Shown: one piece after another, positions 8,273 through 17,380 of the stretch
Position numbering within the stretch: the first letter of the stretch is position 1
Layout of the letters: every line of letters begins with the position of its first letter
Assembly: GCF_003449035.1 (NCBI RefSeq)
Contig: NZ_QRGB01000001.1
Coordinates: forward strand, 744,001-808,000
Source of the DNA: Pedobacter indicus
GTDB taxonomy: Bacteria > Bacteroidota > Bacteroidia > Sphingobacteriales > Sphingobacteriaceae
Direction of reading: 5' to 3'
Length of the DNA stretch: 64,000 nt
Position numbers and translations under genes: made by a program
Notes under the pieces: model-generated
Told to the model about the DNA's origin: nothing
Seen by the model: only the letters and a program-made list of their open reading frames with translations
The model's database searches: none

Positions 8273-9258
8273 TTGTTCTTCTTAAACCAATCGTATGCAC
8301 TTTTAATAGCGTCTTCAATAGCTGTATACTTTATACCCAATTCTCGTTCTGATTTTTGACCTGAATAATAGTTGCCAAGACATAGCATATAGGCCGAAAC
8401 ATAGTTTAATTTAGGAGATGAACCTGTAATCTTTCCAAATTTGCTACTTGTATTTCCAGCTATTTTCAGTAACGATGGCGGGATGCGGATCATCTTTGGA
8501 TTTTGACCGGAGATTTTATTTAACATCTTGAAGAAATCATAATATGAAATGTTCTGTCCGGCCAGCAGATACATTTCCCCAATTTCACCCTGCTCGATAG
8601 CATTATTTATTCCGATACAAACATCATTTACATGTACGAAGTTTTTACCGCCTGGCGGATAAAACAGTATCTTTTTATTCATCCCGTACAGTATAATTTG
8701 ACCTGAACTTGGCTTTGCGTCATAAGCGCCAATCATAAATGTTGGATTCAAGATGACGGCTGGAAGATTATTACGCTCTATTTGTTCCTGAACATATTGC
8801 TGTGCGATGTATTTGGTATTGATGTAGCCCGAGTTTATGTGAAACAGTGAAAACGAGCTGAGTTCATTACCCGGTTTGTTGATTGATCCATGGCCGATGG
8901 TATTGGCTGTACTGATATAGATCAGCTTTTCGACTTTATGTATAAGACAAGCTTCTACGATATGTTTTGTGCTCGTTATATTAACCCGTTTATAGTCACT
9001 ATAGGCCACTCCCCATTGTGCGGTCAGCGATGCCGCATGGACAACAAAATTGCAATCATTAACAGCATCATGGACATCTTCAGCAACACAAATATCACCG
9101 TAGTAGAATTCACAGTTGAGGTTCTTAATGGTTTTCAAATTAGACCCTGGTCTAACTAGCAACCGAACATGGTATTTGTTACACAACAATCTAACTAAAT
9201 TAGATCCCAAAAGCCCATTTGCACCAGTGATTAACACTTTTTTCTTTCTATTTGTCAT
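8263..9258 (-). CDS. NAD-dependent epimerase/dehydratase-family (extended SDR) protein
   Basis: 331 residues. The Rossmann nucleotide loop is GANGLLGSNLVRLL (GxxGxxG) at the N-terminus, the acidic strand-end is YYGDICVAED, and the catalytic Tyr-Lys pair is GYINTKYIAQ (YxxxK). The overall arrangement resembles dihydroflavonol-4-reductase or 3-beta-hydroxysteroid dehydrogenase-like enzymes, which reduce or oxidise keto groups with NAD(P)H. The gene follows the classical SDR gene with a 4-bp stop/start overlap, so the two enzymes are probably co-translated and may act in sequence. The substrate cannot be inferred. Confidence 0.85.
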   Translation of the reverse strand: MTNRKKKVLITGANGLLGSNLVRLLCNKYHVRLLVRPGSNLKTIKNLNCEFYYGDICVAEDVHDAVNDCNFVVHAASLTAQWGVAYSDYKRVNITSTKHIVEACLIHKVEKLIYISTANTIGHGSINKPGNELSSFSLFHINSGYINTKYIAQQYVQEQIERNNLPAVILNPTFMIGAYDAKPSSGQIILYGMNKKILFYPPGGKNFVHVNDVCIGINNAIEQGEIGEMYLLAGQNISYYDFFKMLNKISGQNPKMIRIPPSLLKIAGNTSSKFGKITGSSPKLNYVSAYMLCLGNYYSGQKSERELGIKYTAIEDAIKSAYDWFKKNNYM

Positions 9259-10058
9259 TGTTGTACTTGAAATTTCAGTTCGGCTGCTATAGTAGAAGAA
9301 ACAATTCGAAGTCTTGTTTTTATGGGAATGAGTTTCATTAGCGAATAGTTAAACCTGTTCCAAAGTCCGGGTATGATGATCGCTTTCTTAGCCAATGTCT
9401 GTTTAACCGCTATTCTTGCAATTTCGGCAGTCGGCAGAAGACCTATTTTCCCTTTTCTCCCCAATGCTATTATTCGTTCTGATACATTAGAATTGGTCAT
9501 GATCGCACCGGGGTACACTACGCTGATTGATACCCCGGTATGCTTTAGTTCCTCTCTTAGCCCTAATGAAAAAGAGGATATAAAAGCTTTTGATGCTGGA
9601 TATACTGTTTTGTATGCGATCGGGCTAAATGCTGCCATACTAGATATATTCATTATATAACTCTCTTCATTTTCTATTAAGTGCGGAACCATTAGACTAG
9701 TAACCGTTGTCATAGCCCGAACATTTAATTGTACAATATTGTCAATATAGTTGAGTGAGCTGCTTAGTAGTTCCGCAGTTCCTCCTGTTCCTGCATTGTT
9801 TATGAGAAAGTTAACCTTGTAGTTTTTTTTAATATATTCCAGCTGCTCAACGAGCAATGGCTGATCGGTTAAATTAAGCTCAATAATAACAATATCTACT
9901 CCGAATTCCAATCCAATCTGTCTTGCTAAAGATCTTAAACTTCCGCTAGGAAGAGCTATTATTATTACATTTAAGCCAATAGAAGCACATTGTATAACCA
10001 ATTCTTTTCCCAGACCCGCACTGCCGCCCGTTATGAGTACGTATTTTTTGCTCGTCAT
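9255..10058 (-). CDS. Short-chain dehydrogenase/reductase (classical SDR)
   Basis: 267 residues. The cofactor motif is TGGSAGLGKELV (TGxxxGxG), the NNAG motif is LINNAGTGG, the catalytic Ser lies in IMNISSMAAF, and the Tyr-Lys pair is YPASKAF. The C-terminal third is longer than the minimum fold (NRFNYSLMKLIPIKTR), as in the DltE/YqjQ-type group that acts on lipophilic substrates. It sits in the middle of a minus-strand operon, 45 nt after the unknown gene at 10,104 and overlapping the epimerase-like gene. A GGAAATC sequence before the ATG may be a weak ribosome site. Confidence 0.9.
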   Translation of the reverse strand: MTSKKYVLITGGSAGLGKELVIQCASIGLNVIIIALPSGSLRSLARQIGLEFGVDIVIIELNLTDQPLLVEQLEYIKKNYKVNFLINNAGTGGTAELLSSSLNYIDNIVQLNVRAMTTVTSLMVPHLIENEESYIMNISSMAAFSPIAYKTVYPASKAFISSFSLGLREELKHTGVSISVVYPGAIMTNSNVSERIIALGRKGKIGLLPTAEIARIAVKQTLAKKAIIIPGLWNRFNYSLMKLIPIKTRLRIVSSTIAAELKFQVQQ

Positions 10059-10103
10059 GATTTCCTGGTTTTGGCATTTTTCGCTAAAAGCTGTGCTTGT
10101 CCT

Positions 10104-10598
10104 TTATTCTGTATTTTCATAGCTATTTTTTAGTGGTGAAGTGGTAAGAATGTAGTCAGTTAAAACCTTTTCATATTCAAAATATTTGATAAATGATTTC
10201 ATCTTATTAAAAATGAATTTTTTGCCGATAAGGGCTTCTATAAGATGTAATTCTTTTGTGTTTGAGCCTTGTACAGAGTTCCTCAATATATGTTCTAACA
10301 GCAGAAGGTTGACATGGTCCAACTCGTCAGCTATTAAATATTCCTTTAATGAAATTAACAAATTAAAGATGATCAATAGTTCGCCCAAGGTGCATTGCAA
10401 TGAGGTACTTTGCTTTTCGGCTTTGTCAATTTTTTCGTAAAAACCCTCGAAGAGTTTTAATATTTCACAATTATTGGGATGATAATGCTCAATTAGACAC
10501 ATCAGCTTGAATATCGTTTTTTGCAGAGCCTGGAAGTCAGAAACATCCCCCGATATCTTTATAGAAAAATCACTTTTTGTGTATGACCCTGTTAGCAT
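10104..10598 (-). CDS. Unrecognised 164-residue, largely alpha-helical cytoplasmic protein
   Basis: I do not recognise this protein. It starts MLTGSYTKSDFSIKISGDVS, a short beta-like segment, followed by long amphipathic helices rich in Leu, Ile, Lys and Glu. It has no signal peptide, membrane segment or metal motif, and one histidine pair (LIEHYHPNNCEIL). It is the promoter-proximal gene of the operon with the two SDR enzymes (45 nt gap), which suggests a related function, perhaps a partner or regulator. The strong hydrophobic-helix content could reflect a dimerisation bundle. Confidence 0.6.
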   Translation of the reverse strand: MLTGSYTKSDFSIKISGDVSDFQALQKTIFKLMCLIEHYHPNNCEILKLFEGFYEKIDKAEKQSTSLQCTLGELLIIFNLLISLKEYLIADELDHVNLLLLEHILRNSVQGSNTKELHLIEALIGKKFIFNKMKSFIKYFEYEKVLTDYILTTSPLKNSYENTE

Positions 10599-10734
10599 AC
10601 TGTCAGTTTATTGTTTTCTTACTTTTAATAGAGACAACTTATACGCGTGATACCCCTATGACGAAAACGATTTTTCATAGATAATTTCTCTGTGCTGTAA
10701 GCGAATGGTAGCTACCATGCATTATATTCTCTAT

Positions 10735-10870
10735 CTGTACCCCTTAGGTGCCTATGCTAGGGTCTCGCTCGAATAGCCCTACAAGCGAGTGCACACCGGG
10801 GCCACCGACCGGCCACCACGAAGGTATGTAAAGCAAGTCCTAATCCAGGGCTAAGAAGGGCGCTTGTTAT
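10735..10870. other. Unexplained G+C-rich block in the 379-bp gap before the MFS gene
   Basis: The gap 10,599-10,977 has no credible gene. Within it, this stretch is clearly richer in G and C than its surroundings and can fold: CTCGCT near 10764 pairs with AGCGAG near 10783, and GGCC elements flank ACCGACC near 10800. It does not match tmRNA, RNase P RNA, SRP RNA or a tRNA by eye. It might be an unannotated structured RNA, the end of a mobile element, or a decayed gene. Confidence 0.4.
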
Positions 10871-10977
10871 CTTGAAGACTTTTTTGGCAAGTTATATTAA
10901 AATAACCATCTTTGCTGCTCCTCGTTTAAAAGAATCTACAATAACACGTGCACAGGTGACTATTAAAGCAGCTTTTC

Positions 10978-12174
10978 ATGACTAAGGTGGATCGGTCGCA
11001 ACTTTCGGTGATCGGAATAATAATCGTTATCCTGATAGCAGGCAATCTCCGTTCGCCTATTACGTCACTTAGTCCGGTCCTAAGTGAAATCATGACAAAG
11101 TTGGGGTTGAGTAACTTTCAAGGGAGCTTGCTGACTTCTATTCCTTTGCTGGTGTTTGCTGGCGGCTCGGTTTTAGTAAGTCGGATCGGCGCGAAAATTA
11201 GAATTCAATATACTCTGGGTTTATCGTTAATTTTACTAATCCTCGGGTTGTATTTGCGAGTATACGGAAGTGTCTCCATGCTTTATATAGGTTCTTTTTT
11301 GATAGGAATAGGTATCTGTATCGGAAATGTAATGACCCCCGCTTATATCAAACAAGTATTTCCTGACAAGATAGGTTTGATGACTGGGGTGTTCTCTGTG
11401 ACGATGAACTTGTTTGCTGCTCTTGCTGCCGGCTATAGTATAGCAATAGGCGAATGGACACAATTGGGCTGGCGTGGGTCATTGGGTATCTGGATAATTT
11501 GGTCCATACCGGCACTGCTGGTACTGTCAATTGAGCTTTTTCTAAGTAAAAAGAGGTCTGACGAGAGCAAATCAAACAAAATTCTAGAAGGCAAATTTAA
11601 TGCATTCCGTTCAAAACAGGCTTGGTACATCAGTATATTCATGGGTATCCAGTCCTTGGTATATTTTTGTGTAATTGCTATGTTGCCTACCGTCTTGATT
11701 GATTATGGGATGGATAAAGGAGAGACTGGTTTTGTGTTGTTGGCTTTTCAATTGGTGATGGCTCCTGTGATGTTTATCTGTCCGGTTATTGCTTCAAAAA
11801 TGAAAGAGCAGCAATCTCTAATATATTTAGCGGGTGCTTTGATGGTTGGGGGTATCGGACTGTTGACAATATTCAAAACTCAATATATTTACTTTACCGC
11901 TGTAATGATCGGGACATCCACAGGTTTGGCATTTAGTCTTTCTATTCTTTTTTTCTCTTTAAAAAGTAGAACTACCGATGGAACGATTAAAGTTTCTGGC
12001 CAGGCACAATCGATAGGCTACCTGATAGCTGCTTTAGGGCCTCCTGTTTTTGGAGTGTTGCACGACTGGGATTCCTCATGGAATACATCCTTTTATTTTT
12101 TGATAGTTATGGCTGTTATCCTGACTTTTAGCGGGCTTGGAGCAGCAAAAGCACGTTTCGTTGAGGATTATTGA
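10978..12174 (+). CDS. MFS transporter of the CynX/NimT type
   Basis: 398 residues with about 12 predicted membrane helices. The N-terminal signature AGNLRSPITSLSPVLSEI and the segment GNVMTPAYIKQVFPDKIGLM match the CynX/NimT (cyanate/2-nitroimidazole transporter) group, followed by a central cytoplasmic loop (KKRSDESKSNKILEGKF) between helices 6 and 7. It acts in the inner membrane, probably as a proton-coupled exporter or importer of a small organic compound. The gene is monocistronic; the next feature downstream is a convergent tRNA. Confidence 0.88.
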   Translation: MTKVDRSQLSVIGIIIVILIAGNLRSPITSLSPVLSEIMTKLGLSNFQGSLLTSIPLLVFAGGSVLVSRIGAKIRIQYTLGLSLILLILGLYLRVYGSVSMLYIGSFLIGIGICIGNVMTPAYIKQVFPDKIGLMTGVFSVTMNLFAALAAGYSIAIGEWTQLGWRGSLGIWIIWSIPALLVLSIELFLSKKRSDESKSNKILEGKFNAFRSKQAWYISIFMGIQSLVYFCVIAMLPTVLIDYGMDKGETGFVLLAFQLVMAPVMFICPVIASKMKEQQSLIYLAGALMVGGIGLLTIFKTQYIYFTAVMIGTSTGLAFSLSILFFSLKSRTTDGTIKVSGQAQSIGYLIAALGPPVFGVLHDWDSSWNTSFYFLIVMAVILTFSGLGAAKARFVEDY

Positions 12175-12193
12175 AAATGAAGGGTATTAAACC

Positions 12194-12226
12194 AAAAAAT
12201 CCCCGGAAGGTTCTTCCGAGGATTTT
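12194..12226 (-). terminator. Intrinsic terminator behind tRNA-Asp
   Basis: On the minus strand, the arm AAAATCCTCGGAAG pairs with CTTCCGGGGATTTT through one G-U pair and runs into six T residues. On the plus strand the same hairpin carries an A-C mismatch, so it works best as the terminator of the minus-strand tRNA. It also lies 20 nt after the MFS stop and could act weakly in that direction. Confidence 0.75.
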
Positions 12227-12227
12227 G

Positions 12228-12301
12228 CGGTCTGGACGGGACTCGAACCCGCGACCCCATGCGTGACAGGCATGTATTCTAACCAGCTGAACTACCAGAC
12301 C
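12228..12301 (-). tRNA. tRNA-Asp (anticodon GTC)
   Basis: A 74-nt cloverleaf on the minus strand. The 7-bp acceptor stem is GGTCTGG with CCAGACC, the D arm is GTTCAGCTGGTTAGAAT, the anticodon arm is CATGC-CTGTCAC-GCATG with GTC in the loop, and the T arm is GCGGGTTCGAGTCCCGT. The discriminator base is G. The CCA end is not encoded. It lies downstream of prfA on the same strand. Confidence 0.97.
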
Positions 12302-12370
12302 CTGGTTCCCTTTTGGGAATGCAAATATACTGCGATTTCTGTATATCGCAACATTTTTTGTTAAAATTTT

Positions 12371-13441
12371 TTAAATTTCACTCTCCTTCATTTTTTCTGC
12401 ATTCTCCGCAAATTGAAGGGCATCGATAATTTCCTGAATTTCACCATCCATGACGGCCGGTAGGTTATAGAGTGTAAGGCCAATACGATGTTCGGTTACG
12501 CGCCCCTGTGGGTAGTTATAGGTTCTGATTTTAGCGGAGCGGTCGCCCGTAGATACCATTGTTTTTCTTCTAGCGGCGATGTCACCGTTCTTTTTTAACA
12601 GCTCTTGCTCGTACAATTTGGAGCGCAACATTTCCATAGCTAGTTCCCGGTTGGCGAGTTGCGAGCGCTCTACTTGACAGACTACAACAATGCCGGTAGG
12701 TTTGTGGGTTAGCTGAACTTTGGTTTCAACTTTATTGACGTTCTGTCCACCAGCTCCTCCTGAACGAGATGTATGAAATTCGATATCACCAGCATTAATT
12801 TCGATATCTACATCTTCCGCTTCTGGTAAAACAGCAACCGAAGCAGCCGAAGTATGAACACGCCCTTGCGTTTCAGTATCAGGTACCCGCTGTACGCGGT
12901 GAACACCTGATTCATATTTCAGGGTCCCGTATACATCTTCGCCGGTGACTTTCAGGATGACTTCTTTGTACCCTCCGGCTGTACCTTCTGTAACGTCCAT
13001 CACTTCCGTCCGCCAGCCTTTATCCTCAAAATAGCGTGTATACATGCGGTACAGATCCCCAGCAAATAATGCAGCTTCATCTCCACCAGTACCACCTCTG
13101 ATCTCGATCATGGCATTTTTGGAATCTTCAGGGTCTTTCGGGATTAGCATAAGACGTATGCTTTCTTCCATCTCTTCTTTCTGCTCTGCTAAAAGGTCAA
13201 GCTCTTCTTTTGCCATCTCTCGAAGCTCCTGATCTTTTTCATTAGCAAGGATGTCGCGGTTGCTATCGATGTTACTCACCACGTTTTTGTAGATATGGTA
13301 TTGATCGACAATCTTGCCAAGATCTTTATATTCTTTGTTGAGCTTGGCAAAACGTTTCATATCGCTAACCGTAGCGGGGTTGCTCAGTTCGCGTTCAATC
13401 TCTTCCCAGTGCTCCTTTATCGCTCGTAATTTTTCTAACAT
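12371..13441 (-). CDS. prfA: Peptide chain release factor 1
   Basis: 356 residues, the usual RF1 length. The peptidyl-tRNA hydrolysis motif GGQ is in [14 protein letters not shown]. The codon-recognition region reads [16 protein letters not shown], where PDT occupies the place of the RF1 PxT motif rather than the RF2 SPF motif. The N-terminal coiled-coil domain ([19 protein letters not shown]) is complete. It releases nascent peptides at UAA and UAG in the ribosome. A TAATTTTG -7 element lies 16 nt before the ATG. tRNA-Asp follows downstream on the same strand. Confidence 0.96.
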   Translation of the reverse strand: MLEKLRAIKEHWEEIERELSNPATVSDMKRFAKLNKEYKDLGKIVDQYHIYKNVVSNIDSNRDILANEKDQELREMAKEELDLLAEQKEEMEESIRLMLIPKDPEDSKNAMIEIRGGTGGDEAALFAGDLYRMYTRYFEDKGWRTEVMDVTEGTAGGYKEVILKVTGEDVYGTLKYESGVHRVQRVPDTETQGRVHTSAASVAVLPEAEDVDIEINAGDIEFHTSRSGGAGGQNVNKVETKVQLTHKPTGIVVVCQVERSQLANRELAMEMLRSKLYEQELLKKNGDIAARRKTMVSTGDRSAKIRTYNYPQGRVTEHRIGLTLYNLPAVMDGEIQEIIDALQFAENAEKMKESEI

Positions 13442-13504
13442 TATGCGGAATTTGATGCAAAATTAATGTTTTTTCTCCATTTTTCTTTTATGCGTTTATT
13501 GTTT

Positions 13505-13512
13505 TATATTTG
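13505..13512 (+). promoter_or_regulatory. -7 promoter element TATATTTG ahead of the TPP riboswitch
   Basis: This is an exact TAnnTTTG match ending 4-5 nt before the first conserved bases of the riboswitch, which places the predicted start site at the 5' edge of the aptamer. The upstream sequence is T-rich and gives no clear single -33 TTG. Confidence 0.6.
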
Positions 13513-13516
13513 CAGC

Positions 13517-13641
13517 ATCTAAGGGGTGTCCTGAAATACAATCTAAATTCAGGGCTGAGATTATACCCATCGGCAAATTACGCTTTTCTGAGTGGTGTTT
13601 GTCGGGAACCTGATCCGGATCATGCCGGCGTAGGGAAGGTA
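13517..13641 (+). promoter_or_regulatory. TPP riboswitch (THI element)
   Basis: The diagnostic conserved blocks occur in order: AAGGGGTGTCC (13521), GGGCTGAGATTATACCC (13552-13567), GAACCTGATCCGGATCATGC (13605-13624) and CGTAGGGAAGG (13629-13639). The P3 arm is extended (CCTGAA at 13530 with TTCAGG at 13548). The element senses thiamine pyrophosphate and normally lowers expression of the gene downstream when TPP is plentiful. It lies 66 nt before a TonB receptor gene, which makes that receptor a probable thiamine-compound importer. Confidence 0.95.
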
Positions 13642-13645
13642 AAAT

Positions 13646-13690
13646 AAAATAGGTGCAGTAACAAACCCCTTGTTTCTGCTATGTTTTATT
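13646..13690 (+). terminator. Hairpin after the riboswitch, probable expression platform
   Basis: The inner stem GCAG-T-AACAA pairs with TTGTT-T-CTGC around a 5-nt loop, and A/T-rich outer arms (AAAATA with TATGTTTT) extend it into a T-rich end at 13684-13690. It lies between the aptamer and the ATG at 13708. It could act as a TPP-controlled transcription terminator or by occluding the start region. Confidence 0.5.
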
Positions 13691-13707
13691 AAAAAATCAA
13701 ATTAAAA

Positions 13708-16089
13708 ATGAAAAAGACAATTGCGCTGATGGCGATTGTATGGCTGCCGTTATGGTTGCTGGCACAGAATGACATTCGCATCTCGGTGAAGGATGTGAAC
13801 ACAAAAGAATCACTTATTGGTGCTTCTGTGCAGTTAAAAAACAGTTCGTTAAATGGCCAGACGAACACAAAGGGTGAATTTCGGTTAACTAATCTGGAAA
13901 GCGGAACCCATACGGTGATGGTAAGCTATCTGGGTTACCGAAATGTGACGAAAGAATTTTCGGTTCCTGGTGATGCCAGCATAGATGTGTTGATGGATCC
14001 GGCTACTTTTTTAGCGGACGAAGTGGTCGTGCAGGCTACCAGAGCGTCGGCGAATGCAGCGACAACCTACAAAAATCTGTCGAAGGAAGAGATAGCAAAG
14101 AACAATATGGGGCAAGATATTCCGTATTTGTTGAATCAGACGCCTTCGGTTGTGGCGTCTTCAGATGCTGGAGCAGGTGTGGGTTATACAGGAATACGTA
14201 TTCGCGGAAGTGATGCACAACGGATTAACGTAACGGTGAACGGTATTCCCTATAATGATTCAGAGAGCCAAGGTTCTTTTTGGGTAAACATGCCAGACTT
14301 CGCTTCTTCTGTAGATAATATCCAGATTCAAAGAGGGGTAGGTACTTCTACGAATGGGGCTGGCGCTTTTGGTGCGAGTATTAACATTCAGACCGGCCAG
14401 CGAATTGATACGGCCTATGCTGAACTGGACAACTCGTTTGGGTCTTATAATACATGGAAGAATACCGTAAAAATCGGCTCAGGCTTGATCAATGATCAGT
14501 TTACCTTTGATGCGCGACTCTCGCGAATTGAATCTGACGGCTATATGGATAATGCATTTTCCGACTTGAAGTCATTCTACGTTTCAGGTGCATGGTATGG
14601 GAAGAGTTCGTTTGTTAGAGCCAATGTATTCTCCGGAAAAGAAAAAACCTACCAGGCTTGGAATGGGGTTCCTGAAGAATTATTAGAAACGGATCGCACC
14701 TATAGCGAGTTTACTTATGAAGATCAGACTGATAACTATACACAGACGCACTACCAGTTGTTGTATTCCAATCAAATAGATGAGAGGTTTTTAATAAACG
14801 GTGCCTTGCATTATACCCGTGGTAAAGGTTATTATGAGGAGTTTAAGGAGGATGATATGCTGGAAAATTACCAATTGCCCCCGGTAGTGATTGGTGATGA
14901 AACGATTGAGTCGACCGACCTGGTGAGACAAAGATGGTTGGATAACTATTTTTATGGTCTGACGTATTCGGTGAATTATCGTCCTTCGAAGATCGCAAAC
15001 ATCACCGTTGGGGGAGCGTATAACCAATACAGGGGTGATCACTATGGAGAAGTAATTTGGGCGAGATACTCTTCGGATTTAAATTTGGGCGATAAATATT
15101 ACCTCAATGATGCAGAGAAAAATGACTTTAACGTGTATGCAAAAGGTGATTTTCGTATTGGTCAGCTTAACTTGTTCGGGGATGTTCAGTATCGTAAAAT
15201 TGATTACACTTTGGAGGGGATTGATAAGGATTTAAAGTTACTGGACCAAGATGTCAATTATGATTTTATAAATCCGAAAGTAGGTTTGACTTATAGTTTC
15301 GACAACAATAGTCAGGTTTATGCATCCATGGCGATCGCTAATAAAGAACCGGTTCGTGATGATTTTACTGAATCTTCGGTTTCAAGCAGGCCTTCTCCGG
15401 AGCGGTTGACAGATTTCGAAGCTGGTTATCGTATTTCAGCCCGTGACTTCAACATCGGATTGAATGGATATGCCATGCTCTATAAGGATCAACTGGTATT
15501 TACGGGTCAGATTAATGATGTGGGAGCTGCTGTGCGGGAAAATGTGGACAAGAGCTATCGCATCGGCGTGGAAATGGACGCTAGTTGGAGACCGATAGAA
15601 GATTTTATGTGGAGGGCTACCGCGGCATTTAGTCAAAATAAAATTAAAGACTATTCGTATTATATTGATATTTACGATAGCGAATGGGGACTTGATGGGC
15701 AACAATCGGAGACCTTGGGCTTGACGGATATAGCACTTTCACCTAATGCCGTATTGTCCAATGAGTTTGCATATGTACCATTTGATCGGGCGGAAATAGC
15801 CTTGTTAAGCAAATATGTTTCGCGTCAGTATTTGGATAATACAGGAGATCAGAGTAAAAGTATTGATCCGTTTTTTGTTTCAGATCTTCGCTTAAGTTAC
15901 AATACAAAGATAAAAGGGGTGAAAAATGTAGGAATCACCCTGAAAATCAATAATATTTTCAATGAACTGTACGAGGCTTCCGGTTATACGTTTGGTTATT
16001 ATAATCCCGATGGAAATCTGGAAACTTACAATTACTATTTTCCGCAGGCCACGAGGAACTTTATGCTAGGCGTGAATTTGAAATTTTAG
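13708..16089 (+). CDS. TonB-dependent outer membrane receptor, riboswitch-controlled, probable thiamine-compound importer
   Basis: 793 residues. A signal peptide (to about WLLAQ, residue 20) is followed by a CarboxypepD_reg-like domain (VKDVNTKESLIGASV), a plug (EIAKNNMGQDIPYLLNQTPS, then RIRGSDAQRINVTVNGIPYN) and a 22-strand barrel ending in NFMLGVNLKF, with the C-terminal aromatic residue expected for outer membrane barrels. It is not SusC-like and needs no SusD. Substrate specificity is inferred from the TPP riboswitch in its leader; riboswitch-controlled TonB receptors for thiamine are known in Bacteroidota. No other thiamine gene follows; a strong terminator closes the unit. It would be energised by the ExbBD-TonB system at 59-62 kb. 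Confidence 0.92.
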   Translation: MKKTIALMAIVWLPLWLLAQNDIRISVKDVNTKESLIGASVQLKNSSLNGQTNTKGEFRLTNLESGTHTVMVSYLGYRNVTKEFSVPGDASIDVLMDPATFLADEVVVQATRASANAATTYKNLSKEEIAKNNMGQDIPYLLNQTPSVVASSDAGAGVGYTGIRIRGSDAQRINVTVNGIPYNDSESQGSFWVNMPDFASSVDNIQIQRGVGTSTNGAGAFGASINIQTGQRIDTAYAELDNSFGSYNTWKNTVKIGSGLINDQFTFDARLSRIESDGYMDNAFSDLKSFYVSGAWYGKSSFVRANVFSGKEKTYQAWNGVPEELLETDRTYSEFTYEDQTDNYTQTHYQLLYSNQIDERFLINGALHYTRGKGYYEEFKEDDMLENYQLPPVVIGDETIESTDLVRQRWLDNYFYGLTYSVNYRPSKIANITVGGAYNQYRGDHYGEVIWARYSSDLNLGDKYYLNDAEKNDFNVYAKGDFRIGQLNLFGDVQYRKIDYTLEGIDKDLKLLDQDVNYDFINPKVGLTYSFDNNSQVYASMAIANKEPVRDDFTESSVSSRPSPERLTDFEAGYRISARDFNIGLNGYAMLYKDQLVFTGQINDVGAAVRENVDKSYRIGVEMDASWRPIEDFMWRATAAFSQNKIKDYSYYIDIYDSEWGLDGQQSETLGLTDIALSPNAVLSNEFAYVPFDRAEIALLSKYVSRQYLDNTGDQSKSIDPFFVSDLRLSYNTKIKGVKNVGITLKINNIFNELYEASGYTFGYYNPDGNLETYNYYFPQATRNFMLGVNLKF

Positions 16090-16115
16090 GAGCTACTGGT
16101 TTAGTTTAATATTCG

Positions 16116-16144
16116 AACCCCGGAATCTATTTTCGGGGTTTTTT
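16116..16144 (+). terminator. Intrinsic terminator after the thiamine-regulated receptor gene
   Basis: AACCCCG (16116-16122) pairs with CGGGGTT (16134-16140) around an 11-nt loop, followed by further T residues to 16144. Confidence 0.9.
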
Positions 16145-16189
16145 GCAATTCCAGCCTAATGACGTATTTTTACACAAAATTTCAAAACT

Positions 16190-17380
16190 ATGTACAAATC
16201 ACTCCAACCAGTATTGCAAAAAGAAATCGAGGAAATTAAGAAAGCCGGACTTTACAAAAAAGAGCGGGTTATCGTTACTCCTCAAGGGGCTGAGATCAAG
16301 GTAGAAGGCGGGAAGGAAGTTATCAATTTTTGTGCGAACAATTATTTGGGATTGTCTTCTCATCCAAAGGTCATTGAGGCTGCGAAAGCTACGATCGATT
16401 CACATGGCTATGGAATGTCCTCCGTTCGTTTTATTTGTGGTACACAAGATATACATAAGCAGTTGGAGGAAAAAATATCAGCTTTTTTAGGAACAGAGGA
16501 TACCATATTATATGCTGCAGCCTTTGATGCAAACGGTGGTGTTTTTGAACCGCTTTTTAACGCGGAGGATGCTATTATATCTGATGAACTAAATCATGCT
16601 TCCATTATTGATGGAGTACGATTATGTAAGGCGCAGCGTTTTCGCTATAAGCACAATGATATGGCTGACCTGGAGGCTCAATTGCAGGCAGCGAAAGGTG
16701 CACGCCACCGGATTATTGTAACGGATGGTGCTTTTTCGATGGATGGCACGATCGCGCAATTAGACAAAATATGTGATCTGGCCGATCAGTACGAAGCTTT
16801 GGTGATGATCGATGAATCGCATTGTACTGGCTTTCTTGGAAAGACAGGTCGTGGTACGCACGAATACTGCGGCGTAATGGATCGTATTGATATTATTACA
16901 AGTACATTGGGTAAGGCTTTGGGGGGTGCATCGGGAGGCTTCACTTCCGGGAAAAAGGAAATTATCGATATGCTACGTCAGCGTTCGCGTCCTTATCTGT
17001 TTTCTAATACGCTTGCACCATCCATTGTGGGTGCATCTATCGCTGTATTGGATATGCTGAGCGAGGCAACGGATTTACGGGATAAACTAGAAGAAAATAC
17101 AAAGTACTTCCGTTCGAAAATGACGGAGGCCGGCTTTGATATTCCACAAGGGGAGCATCCGATTGTTCCTGTGATGCTTTACGATGCAAATATCGCTCAG
17201 GATTTTGCTGCGAAAATGCTGGATGAGGGAATTTACGTGATCGGCTTCTATTTCCCTGTAGTGCCACGCGAAAAGGCACGTATTCGTGTACAGTTATCAG
17301 CTGCTCATGAAAAAGAACATATTGATAAGGCTGTGGCTGCATTTACAAAAGTCGGTAAAGAATTAGGGGTGATTAAGTAA
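16190..17380 (+). CDS. kbl: Glycine C-acetyltransferase (2-amino-3-ketobutyrate CoA ligase)
   Basis: 396 residues, the family length. A PLP-dependent alpha-oxoamine synthase: N-terminal [15 protein letters not shown], the ring-stacking segment [14 protein letters not shown], the Asp-containing [17 protein letters not shown], and the Schiff-base lysine K242 in [13 protein letters not shown]. It cleaves 2-amino-3-ketobutyrate with CoA to glycine and acetyl-CoA in threonine breakdown. No threonine dehydrogenase gene is adjacent, so the partner step is elsewhere. Close relatives (serine palmitoyltransferase, KBL-like acyltransferases) are possible, but the N-terminal residues fit Kbl best. The stop codon shares one base with the pheS start. 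Confidence 0.92.
   Translation: MYKSLQPVLQKEIEEIKKAGLYKKERVIVTPQGAEIKVEGGKEVINFCANNYLGLSSHPKVIEAAKATIDSHGYGMSSVRFICGTQDIHKQLEEKISAFLGTEDTILYAAAFDANGGVFEPLFNAEDAIISDELNHASIIDGVRLCKAQRFRYKHNDMADLEAQLQAAKGARHRIIVTDGAFSMDGTIAQLDKICDLADQYEALVMIDESHCTGFLGKTGRGTHEYCGVMDRIDIITSTLGKALGGASGGFTSGKKEIIDMLRQRSRPYLFSNTLAPSIVGASIAVLDMLSEATDLRDKLEENTKYFRSKMTEAGFDIPQGEHPIVPVMLYDANIAQDFAAKMLDEGIYVIGFYFPVVPREKARIRVQLSAAHEKEHIDKAVAAFTKVGKELGVIK

Noticed and set aside
10735-10870. tmRNA, RNase P RNA or SRP RNA in the G+C-rich block
   Set aside because: None of the diagnostic conserved blocks of these RNAs could be found on either strand.
12371-13441. Release factor 2 instead of release factor 1
   Set aside because: The recognition loop has a PxT-like motif (PDT), not SPF, and there is no frameshift signal as in prfB.
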